Below, piece after piece: positions 34,701 through 46,700 of a DNA stretch of 64,000 nucleotides. The stretch's first letter is position 1. Each line of letters begins with the position of its first letter. The notes beneath the pieces were generated by a model. The model was not told the origin of the DNA and made no database searches. It worked only from the letters and a program-made list of their open reading frames with translations. A program made the translations under genes and the position numbers. Source of the DNA: Micropterix aruncella (taxonomy: Eukaryota > Arthropoda > Insecta > Lepidoptera > Micropterigidae); contig OX155979.1 of the NCBI GenBank assembly GCA_944548615.1, forward strand, positions 12,143,766 through 12,207,765, in the 5' to 3' direction.

Positions 34701-37700
34701 GAGTCTCCAACAGTCCTAAATAAATAAATTTAAAAAAAAAACCTGAAAATCTTCCCCATGGTAGTCCCTGGTGGCAAGAGTCTCGTCTTTTAAGATATGA
34801 GCCGGTACGGTATATTCCTTGGTGCCGGACATAGGATGAAAAACGGCAGTCTTGCTTCCGGATGTTGTGTTCATTTTGTTCGTCACAACAATACTGAATA
34901 TACCGTCGTTCCATTGAAACTTCAGACCTGGTAAATATATAAAATACAAACGGAGATGCCATGGAATTCACCGACCAGAGTCAGACCCATCATAATACTA
35001 TTATTACACTTCTGGGGAGTGAGCGGTGGACTCCGGATTAACGACCGGCTGTGGTAGGTTTAGGACAGCTGTCTTCCTACATGTAAGCGATCACCTTACT
35101 GTCCATTCACACCCCCTTCTAAGCCATAGCATTTGAGATGCGGAAATCGCGGATTTAGATTATTTTTCTGGAAAGACCAAAATCTTTAAAAAGGTGAAAC
35201 AAAGATTTAGCTGGTTGGCCACGAGCGCCTACTTCCACCGCGTGAAAGTGAACACTGAAGCCGTTCCGGGTGACGGCATATTTGCGATCATGGTATTTAT
35301 TTAATTTGTATAATAATACCTTCTTTATTCTTACGAGTAACCTTTTATGTTTTGATTATTAATAGAAGAATTTGATCATTAATGAAGAATTCAATCATAT
35401 CACGGCCAAATGTAAATGTAATACAACTGTCTATACAACTACGTAAGTATTAGTTTTTAGGACAATAAATTATTTGATTTAATTGATTTGATTTGAAAAT
35501 GTTTTATAATCAATGTTATTACGCACCATTCACTTCGTAGTCGCCTCCTTGTGGGTCCAGATAGAAATAATTGTGTCGAATCCTCCACGCTTTGTTCTTA
35601 GCGAAGCTGTACACTATAAGACCATACTGCGCTAAGTCCGGTATGTAGGCGTGAGTATTCCGGCAGTCTTCAACATCGACCGTAATACTTGCTAGCCCTG
35701 AAATTAGCCAGTAATTTGTAACATCGCTAAATAATAGGGGAAATAGAGGGAGGGATTAGGACAGAAAAAAACTGACTGTGTCACCCTGACTTTTCCGGCA
35801 CGCATGCAACCCCCGCGCGCAAAACCCCTAACCCCCGACATTTATTTCACTGTAATTTTAAAATTCTTCTTCTCCATCGTTCCCTCATTACTGAGGATCG
35901 TGGCCTCGTAGACAACAGTTTGCCTACGAGGCTCCTCCACTTCGACCTGTCTTCTGCATGGCGGGTCGCAGATTGTATTGACCCTTTTGTAACTTCTTTG
36001 ATGAGGTCGTTCCATCTGGCTCTGCTTCTTCTTCCCTCCACTTGACCCCTGGAAAGCATGTTCTCCGGATTCTCTGGGTTTCTCCTGGCAACATGACCGA
36101 AGAACTGCAGGACCCTTCTGGAGCTAACGGGCCCGTGATGGGTTGGCCACGAAGACCCATGTGTTCAGGGTCGGTCATACTCACGGGTCAACACCCATCC
36201 GACGGCCTCCACGCACGGGGCGCGAACCTGGGTAGGACTCTGTCCAGCGAACCAGTTTCCCCTGGGAATCAAACCTCTGGCGCTCCTGGACGGTCTGCGC
36301 ACCGTGCGGCGCAAGCCAATCGATTGTGCACTCCGACTAACAGTTAAGAGTTTCAAGGCGATAGGTGAGGGCAGCAAACCCCGCCCACCGCCCGGGCAGT
36401 TATAACGACGAGGGTCGTCTTGTCTGCCCAGGATGTCGTGCTACGACAACCCTGCGCGTACCAGAAGGGTAAAACGCGCAGGGGGTGAAATATGGTAAAC
36501 CACCCCCCCCCCCCCCGTACCGCCCCGAGAACCCATTTATTCGAAAAATAAAAGTTATTTACAAAACAAAATTAAAATTTACAAAATAATACAAAATTTA
36601 CGGAAGAAAAAAAGAAAAACAACAAAAGCGTAAATTTAGGAGCCCGTAAGCGAAGTAGAGGACGCTCTAGAACAATGAAGGTGAAGGCGCGCTGTCCGTG
36701 GGCAGGTCTCGGAGCAGCCACGGGGGGAGGAATCCCTGGATCCTGCAAAGAACGAAACGCCCCATCGGGGCGGTAAAGAGACGGACACAAAGACGGGCAC
36801 TTCGGGCTGGAAGTAGCCGCCGAATCACGCCACCAAGGAAGAGGGTACCCCCTGGGGGGTATCCCGAAGCCTCATGCTTTCCCAAGAAGCCACCCAGTGC
36901 TCCACAAACTCGCCAAACGACTGGAAGCAGCTCCTACAACTGACCAAATCCGGGTACCAAATCGGAGAACGCCCAACGCACGCGCCCACTGCATCCATCA
37001 ATTTCTCCCGTGCAGCCGCTAGAATTGGGCAAAACCAAATTACGTGTTCCGCAGTTTGGCGACCATACGCACAGGCGCACCGGGGGTCATCGGCAAGTCC
37101 TGCGGTGGAGAGCCTCACTTGGATGCAGAGTTCTTCCAGGACAGATTTGTTGATGCTGTCCATGGGATTCCTAGCATTTTACGCCAACACCACATCTCCA
37201 GTGCATCGATTTTGGTGCGTATCCGAGCCTTCAGGGTTCATGTTTCCGGTGCATATAGAAAGATCGAGAAAACCAGAGCTCGAACCAGCCTGACCTTAGT
37301 CCGCTTACTTATACCCCGATTCTTCCACAGCCTTTCTAGCTTGCTCATGGCCGATCTTGCCATCTGGCTTCTGCGTGAGACCTCCTTTTCGCAGTTTCCG
37401 TCGTTGCATTCATGGAGCCCAGATAGACAAAGTCTTTCACAGCTTGAAGGTCACTCAGTACATTGGTGCATTGCATGGTTCCAGCCCGGTCCACAAACAT
37501 GAGTTTGGTCTTGCTGCGGTTCATGTGCAGTCCACACTCCTTGCTTTTCTTCTCCACCCTGCGTAATAAGGTCGCCAACTAATTTTCATCGGAACCTATG
37601 ATGGTCGTGTCGTCGGCGAATTTATCGGCGAATTGATCGGAAACTCTTCAATTTGATCGGCGAACATATAATGAGAAAAGTCCTAGACGAATGGGAGGGT

Positions 37701-40700
37701 GGAATTCGCATTGAAGGTCTCAGAATCAATCATTTAAGATTCGCCGACGACACGACAAATTTAAAATTAAGTAATGTTTAATTCTCCATTGTTGTATTGT
37801 TACTATTTTTAGTTAATTGTTTGATATTCTGTTTTTGTCACATGTTATTTGGATCTTCATATCTAATGTAGGTACTAAAATCTATGTTTCTTGTACTTAC
37901 TTTGATTTTAAGAACACCTTATTTTTGTTTCATTTACAGTGTTTTTATTGTGTTATGTTAAAACAATGTATTATTGATTCTTTCGATTATTGACTATATT
38001 TAAACTATTTTAATTTTTTTAAGTTATTGCGTAACAAAATTTTATTTCGAGTTAATATTTACTATTGTTTATTTTCCCGCTAAATTTTAATTATATTAGT
38101 AAAATAATTTTTATACCTGCCTAATTCAACTTTTTGATACCTAACCTATCTGATTTTGTACTATTATTATTTGTACGATTTTGTACTATGTTATAGGTAA
38201 CATGTGTGGTTTTTTTAAAAATTTTAAATCATTATTATCTCTATGCAATCATGTTGTAAAAAAGTAAGCTTGTGCGGCATTGAACAATAATTGTAAATTT
38301 CCATGTTACTACACCACAAATACAATAAAATAAATAAATTGAACTGCGTGATCGCTGAAAAGAGGTCTCTGAATAGATATTTTCAAATACGACTTTACTA
38401 AAGATTAACTCTCGAAAATAAAAAATAAAACTGGCAACATTCAAAGTATTGAAATAACGGGTCCCATCAAACTTGCAGAAGGCAAATTTGCAGACGGCAA
38501 TCTTGCAGGCGGCATTCTTGCAGGCGGCAGTTTTTCAGAAGGCAATCTTGCAGAAGGCAGTTTTGCAAATGTCAAAATGACCAAACCTAACCTAACAGAA
38601 AAACTTAAAACATTTTTTTTAATGTTTAGTTTGATGTATAAAAGTCATCCACTACAAGGATGCCGGTAATTAATGTCACTTCGATTTTAGGGAAAGAAAA
38701 ACCTAACCTAACCTAACCTAACAGAAAAACTTAAAAACTGTACTGAAGGTTGCCGCCTGCAAGGTTGCCGCCTGCAAGGTTGCCTCCTGCAAATCTGCCC
38801 TCAACAAATTTGGAACTGTCAAAAGTGACATTTGTGCAAAATTGCCGCATGCAAAGCTGGCGCCCCCCGAAATAACAATCTCGAAAGTGACAGCTGTCAA
38901 TTCGTATTCCTTCGCGAGTACGTTTTAACTGCAGTTGCGAACTTTATTTAATAAATTGAATCAAACGCATTTTCTTTGTAAAACAGTCATTTTATTCATA
39001 AGGAGATGAGTGAAAAAATTGGCAACAATCACAGTAACGTCATTGTAAAGATGGAAGAAAATGTCGTTATTAAAACGGAGATCGATTCTGGCGACGCAGA
39101 TTCGACTATTCCTCTAAACGATTTAATACCAGGTGAACGAGATAATGTGCTTGAATTCGACGAAGGTGAGACTATATTCACAAAGCCAGAACTAATCGAA
39201 TGTGTTCCATCTGGAAGTAGTAATATTGGTGATAGTGGATCTAGTGCTAGACATGTCAAATCACATGGGTGTTACGAGTGCGACAGGGCGTTTTCTAGAA
39301 AGAGCCATTTAAATCAACACATTTCTGCCGTTCACTTGAAACTGAAGGAATTTGTATGTGAGGAATGCTACCGAGCATTCTCAAAACACCATAGTTTAAA
39401 GATACATTTAGATACCGTTCATAAGAATTTGAAGAAATTTTCATGTGGTGAATGCGATCGCGATTTTGCAGTGAAAGGAACTTTGAAAAGACATTTCGTC
39501 AACATGCATAGCAAATTGAAAAGGTTCCCATGTGGGCAGTGCGACCGTGCTTTCAGAGAGAGAAGTCGTTTAAAAAGGCATTCAGAAACCGTTCATAGCC
39601 AATTTAAGAAATTTTTGTGTGAGAAATGCAATCGCGCTTTTGCAGAGAAAGGAGGTTTGACCAGGCACCTATACATTGTTCATGGCGAATCGAAGAAATC
39701 TAATATGATGGCAAAGACATATATATGCGGGGAATGTGATCGAGCTTTCGCAGATAAATGCAATTTGAAAAGACATTTGGCCTGCGTTCATAAGAAATTA
39801 AGAAAATATGTGTGTGGCGAGTGTGGTCGCGCTTTTGCAGAGAAGAAAAATGTAGAAAGACATTTGGCTGGCGTACACAGGAAGCAAAGTACATAGTTCA
39901 AGAGCCAACGATAAAAACGTGCGTTTTGGAAAAGCTGATACTTTCAGATGAGACAGTGCTTTGGCCATAGAATTGTAGGGACTGCCCCCTACATATCAAG
40001 TCAACAAAAGCGTTAGATTCTAGAAACTATAATCGCAAACACAATCAATTCTACACGTGTAAACTGCAATTAAATTCAACCTAATTTCGGTAATTAATGC
40101 AGACACAGCCGGTGACTAATGTCAATTTCTTCTAATCGATTCAATCGGACACACTCACTTCCCCCACGCTCTTAACATTGCGTCATGTAACACGCTATAT
40201 AAGCCCATACATTCGATCAATTATTTATCATCCTCGAGTTGCCACTCTCCGCGCTCGCACCTCGCGATCATCCTCTGGCAGTCAGCCACACCGGCTCATC
40301 ATCCTCGAGTTGTCACTCTCCGCGCTCACACCTCGCATCATCATTCTAAGGTAGTCACCCTACGCGATCATCATCATTCAAGTCTCTCGCCGCGCCAGAT
40401 ACTTCGAGCACACACTACACACACCGCGACTTACTATTTGAAAGCGTTACGCCTGGCAATCATTAACTACGCTCTGCAATAAATAACTTCAACCCCAACA
40501 AAAACGACTTTCACTACGGAGAAAACCTCTTGATGACACCACTCCTCACTTACGAGCAATTGGAGTCTAGTGAGGGGTGGTCCCTCACAGAATACCGGGG
40601 TACAGTAAGCTAGCCTACCCCAGCATTCAATGTCCAAAATACTGTCTGATCTGAAAGCATCAGCTTTTCCAAAACACTTGCACATTTTTGTTGCTGGCTC

Positions 40701-43700
40701 CCTAACTAATAGTGGTCTCCCGGTAATCCGGCAGATATCAGATATACCAGAGGGGATATACCAGAAAGGCCACATATTACATAATCACGTTTTTTTCGGA
40801 TTTTCACCCCCCCCCCCTCCCCCCCCCCATCCTCCCTAATGTCAACAGGCGTAATCAGGGGCCTGACCCCTCCCCCCCTTCACCCCTCAAGATTTCGTAA
40901 TCAACCGAATTTGCGTAAAATGTGAACAACCGTGAACTCAGCGTTTGTAAAGTGTTTGTAGACTCTTCCACAATGAGTTATTACGCCGGATCCTTCGTGT
41001 ACTTTTGTATTTCTTTTTAAACTGCCCTCACTCATCGTAGGCCCGCCGTCGGGCCTTCGGTCCCGAGAGGAGTGAAAACGCTTTGGCATATGTACTGAGA
41101 AACTCCATGTGTGAATCCGCCATAGTTGATGTGCCACACGACAGCGTTAATCTTTCCGCGATGGAGTTGGAGCGTGCAGCGGCGCGCTAGGACAGAGTTG
41201 CAGTCGTGCCGCCGCGACGCAGAGCGGCCACCGGCTTGTCAGCCAAAGCAGGAACATGTCCGGCCGCCCGGACGACTCAACCGCAGACGAGCGCGTGGAC
41301 TATCTACGCACATCGCGCGAAGGGGTATCTTCGTCGCAGCACTGCGCTATTTCCGTGCAGGTTTAGACCAAAAAAAATGTGATGCGGTGGCTAAAGTTGA
41401 TTACATAATCAGGACGGGCACCCCTTCCTGCTCCCCACGTAATCAAGCGTAAGCCTCAGCTCCACCCCCCCCCCCCTCGGGGATATGTGGTAGGCCAAAG
41501 AGCAATAATGACTGAAAACTTTGGATTACTGTAAACTGGAATTATTTATTAGATATACTGGATTACTGGAATAAAGGGGGCGCCAAATTCATGTGTGTGG
41601 GAAAAAAACATCTATCACTAAAGAGCCAGGGCACTTCGTACTATCGGATGTTCGTTTAATTTTAAACCGCATCCCAAGTTGATTTTTGAACGCGTCTGCA
41701 ATGTGTGTGATTGCTAGAAGGAATAATTGTCGCATCTAGAAAAATCCTCCCCACATTGCTACACAAACCTGGAAGTGGAAGGTGAAGTGGCTACACGAAC
41801 GGAGCCGAATAAACCAGAACGGCCGAAGTCAAGCGACGGTGTGCGAGTAATTCTCGTTGCTGTATATATAATTGTCTCACGTAAAGAAAAGTTATTAGCA
41901 AATGGGTCAGGACGAAATTCTTTGCAGAACTTGATGTCCCTCTTGTTTGAAAGCAAGAATTAAATAATAAAATATCCCAAATTACTTGTTTGTGTTTAAT
42001 TTATAAAACTTCAGTGTATTTTACATTTAAAAGTCGATTAGCATTTTAATTACTTAGCATTAAAAACATTTTTAAATTAAAAACAAAAAACGATCGTTTT
42101 TTCTCCCATGCAACTTTTAAGTGTCCCCATTCCGATTTTTCACACACCTTGGTTAGTTTTAAATAAAAGAAAACACTGCAGCATTTGCAGTCTACTTTAA
42201 TAACATACTTTGTTATGCATTTAACAGTATTTCGACATATACGTTTGCTAAAACATTATATTTTATTATTTAAAAAACAAATTGTGATTGTCCCAAATTT
42301 CGTTCCGTTGTGCGACATCAGTTGTGCGACACGATATTGTCGCAATTAGCGGTGAGCGACGGCCGATTCATTGTTTATTTGTTGTGGGAACATTAGTCCT
42401 CAAGCTGCCAACAGATTTTAAATCCCCCAGGAATCCCCCTGCCATTTCATTTATCTGTCAATCGAGGGAGCGTGTTGAAGGTCGCCGCGTGTCATTTTAA
42501 AATTCGGATGTTTTTCTTTGTTTTGAAGCAATACGTGGTGTTCATCTTGTTGTTCATTTTGGCATACTGTGAGTATGCCTTTATGAATTCCGTTGTGCTA
42601 TATATTTTCCAGTGTGACACATTCCGTTGTGATCTCCGTTGTGACACGATGCTAAGAATTTGGTCCTGACCCAATTTATAGTTAATAAAGAGTGCAAATT
42701 TATTTAAATGTTCTTCTTTCCTCGGTCATAAAAAAACACATCCGGTATATTTCTTTTGTTAGTTTTTTAAAATCAATAATCTCAAATGCTGGACCCCTCC
42801 AGCACACCTCCCCAGGGGTGCCAATGTAAAGTTTTTGCCACGAACTTGCTCGAAAAATTGTAGATCCAGGGCTGTTCATAGCAAATTATACAGATTTTTG
42901 CTTGGGTAATGCGACCGCGCATTTGCGGGGAAAAAAATGTTAAAAGTCATTTAACTCGCGTACACAGAAATCGGAATGCAGTTCTCCCTCAATAATTCAG
43001 AACTTCACTTCTCCTACCCTGTTTTTATACAGACAGCAAACAAACTCGATAATTTCGAGCATGAATTGGAGACAAGTGACTGTTTATAAATAAGAGAATT
43101 TACCACGTGAACTTCGTAGCACCCGACGTTTCAACGATGTCGCAACCGCTGTTGTCCAGGGTAGACCAAGACACCCACTACACGGGCAAGAACCACACCA
43201 CAATCGCCTCGAATCACAAAAGGTATTCTCGAGCCGCACACAACCGCTCCAAGGCAGTCAATCCATGAACCACATCACTCAATAGAGGGCTTCACTTAGC
43301 GAGTCCCATCTTGTCCATACCACCGGTCATACTCTCAACAGGCTGAGGGTGGGTGCGACAAGACGCCGAGCCAATCTCGTCCGCCGGAGCTACGCATAGA
43401 ATCTAATATATGACTGTAGAACGCTGCTGGATGAAGGCCTCCCATCTTATCCTGCCAGCAACTAGGGTTGTCGACTACAGCGGGCGAGCCCGTCACCTCA
43501 GGAAGTTTTAACGATTAGTCGTTCTATCTCCCTGGAGTGAGCGCAGAAGACTTGGACAAAACAGTCCTTAACCGCGAGATAGCCAGGAGTGTTACCCAGC
43601 GGGCTTACACTCACGCCCTTACTTCCAATTGCGACCAGATTACTCCAGTCTCTCGATTGGTTACGAGTTCGAGGTCGCTTGCGCGGTCCTCTCCCTTACG

Positions 43701-46700
43701 AAGCGGTGAAACGGTGTATACCGAATCTATCGCGGACCACGGCATTCTTTGCCCGGCTGTTCACCCAGGATCGGGTAGCCGATGGTCGTTTCAAGAGCAG
43801 TCACCGTAAGGTCCGCAACCACCCCTGCTCTATAGGAAACAGTACTGCTTCCAGACTCCCCCGACTGTTAGTCAGAGAGCGCAATCGATTGGCTTATGCC
43901 GCACGGTGCGCAGACCGTCCAGGAGCGCCAGAAGGTTGATTCCCAAGGGAAACTAACCATAAGGCCAGAGTCTTACCCAGGCTCGCATGCGTGGAGGCCG
44001 TCGGATAGGTGTTGACCCGTGAGTGTGACCAACCCTGAACAGAATGGGTCTTCGTGGCCAACTCAGCAAGGACCCATTAACTCCCTTATCCTGCCAGCAG
44101 TTATCAATCCCCACCACAAACCAGGACGTACAAACGGCCAACGACAATGTTATCCATGACATAGGTCTTATACTTTTGGAGAGACCTGCCCTAACCTGGG
44201 AGCCTATTCTGAAAAAAAAAGCATGCTAAATTTCTCAATTGCCGGTGTAAATCAACTGGACAATAGACAATTATGTCTTGCAAAAATATGGCATACTACG
44301 TTAACGAGCGAATGAACGTAAACAGAAATAAATCTTACCTCGACATTGCCTTTAAAAAATACCAACCTGATGTGGTGTTGTGAACTAAAACGCTTTCGGG
44401 CAGCTCGAACCTTCGCAGTAGTGTATTGGTAGAGAGATCGTATACGACTATTGCTGGTGCCTGTATTTGGCGATTGGCATCTGAAAATATTAAAAAAAAA
44501 TGAAATTGCGCAACTCGAAGCAAAGTATCCATGTAAATGGGTAATGTAGGTGTAATTTTAATTGTGTAATTTAAGTGTAATTAAATGTAATTGATCAGCC
44601 CATGGATTGTTGTAAAAAGTATTTACTACTTATGACTAATTATTACACTAGGTAAATTGTGTCAGTAATAGCCGTAAAGGACGATCGGATTTGATACAAC
44701 GCGAGCATCGATATATGATCCCCTAGATAGGCCTTTCGCGCTCGAAAATGACCACTTCAAAACCACTACTAAAACCCGGCCAGTAGTATTTTGGTCACAG
44801 TCCACTGGCAGACAGCCGACCGTTTCCGGTGTGAGAGCTGCCGCGAAGAATATTGTCATGCTATTCTCTCGCATACTGTTCAATTTATTTCTCTCTCTTT
44901 CACATGTTTTACAGGCGAAGGGTATGGAGCCAACTTATTTGTATCTGAGGGCAGATCTAGCTAATAATATATCGATGGTCGCGACAGACCGAGTCCGCGG
45001 TCCAAATTCATTCACGCAACATACGACCGGACCAGACAGTTCTCCAAGTACGTCGTCAAGTACACGCTGTTTTCATGCCGCCGTCGTCCAATCAGGCAAG
45101 AATTATAATGGTAGCGGCGACGTTACAACTTCCATGAAAAAAACGAAAGAGAAGAAAGACAAAAAGAAAAGAAAGGGCAAACATACATTTAATTTTTAAC
45201 GAGTCGCTAATGGGTTTAACAACGGAGCAGCTGCTCCGTGGAATCCGGGACAATTGCGGCCCGTACATTTGCGGCCCCGATACACTTGCGACCCTCTAAA
45301 GAAAAACAGATTCTATAAATAATTACTTGAGTAGTACATATCAGAAGTAAAAATTTTCTTAAAGTGGCCAAAACCGGGTCAGGCCCCATTACTTTATTTA
45401 CCACTAGCGATCCGCCCCGGCTTCGCACGGGTGCAATTTATTAATAAATAGCGCTCAGCAAGGAAATATGAAGTATATTTATTTTACAACGTTTATTTAT
45501 TTATTAATAAGTTTTTAAATATGTCACAAATGAAAAATATGAATAATGTAAAAATTGGTTTGAGTCGTAATTTTATCGTGAAACATACTCGTAGATCGAA
45601 ATTTGACCACGGCTTATAGATTCAAATTTGGATAATTTTAACTGTCAGCGTCAAAATGTTATTTTTTCTGCCAGTTATTAATGTTTTTATATAGAAATGG
45701 TTCTGGTGGTGGAACCAATAATGTCAGTCTTATTTTATTCCCTGCGCTACACAAACCGAGTGGTTCGTGGCGTTACTTCAAGGCATTGCAATATTGGCAG
45801 AAATGATCCATTTCTCCAATTTGCACTCATTTATAATCGCTGTATTGTATCGCCAGATTATAATATTTAGAATGCCTCTCTGTATGTGTTTTGTCTCAAA
45901 TTCAATCGTCTTCGCACTGCAACATTACGGATCCGTGCCGCTTCATTCAATTCTTGGCGATGCTCATCGCTTTCAGTTCCTCCTGTCTCTTTGTCGTCTT
46001 GTCGTCTTGCTGGAGCGGTCAATTTGCTGAGATTGGAGCGTCTGCGCAAGGGTATAACTGTGAAAAATTATAAATGTGCTAAACCTGGAAAAACATTCAC
46101 GAATTACACAAATTAAGTTAATTCAGTTGATTTATCTTCAGAATCACGAAAACGCTATGAAAAAATTCAACTGTCAAATGTCAGTTTTCGCGCCGAGCCG
46201 CCATCTTGATTTTCGAATTTTTCGTATTCTTATTCTTGTCAAACAACGCCATCTATGATCAAGCTCGGCACTAAAATAATTTTTGGTTTTTCTCATTTTT
46301 CTCACTTTTCCGAGAGATTTTCCAATTTTTTTATATCCTATAGCAACACCGAAATGATTACGAACAAAACAAAAAAAGAATCGTTCAAATCGGGCCAGGC
46401 GCTCGTGAGTTATTAGGTAACATACATAAAACCCGACTCATTTTTATTATATAGATTACTCTATTTCTATGATAAGCGATTATGTGTTTCATTTCTATTA
46501 TTGTAGGCAAGATATGCAATGTCGCTTGTTTTATTAGGATTTTCACAATAGGGATTTCTCGGTTGCCGGCTTTGGCTGCATAGCGGTAATGACCTTTGAC
46601 TCGTTTCTAGTTTCTAGTCTTTGATATGTCGAAATAATATTTGCTTTATGCAATGGATATCAGCAATGGCTAAATGCGTGCCTATGAAACATTAAAATAT

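Noticed and set aside
34111..34712. Protein-coding frames inside solo LTRs (for example 34221-34508 minus, 61243-61617 plus)
   Set aside because: They arise from the LTR sequence itself and are not conserved among the three LTRs.
38700..38725. Chromosome end (telomeric repeat)
   Set aside because: Only four to five CCTAA units, internal to a transposon present twice in the window and surrounded by gene sequence.
44831..45199. 122-codon frame with hydrophobic start and Lys-rich end
   Set aside because: Lies in a yellow intron, no homology I can name and no regulatory context. A secreted peptide cannot be excluded but is not supported.
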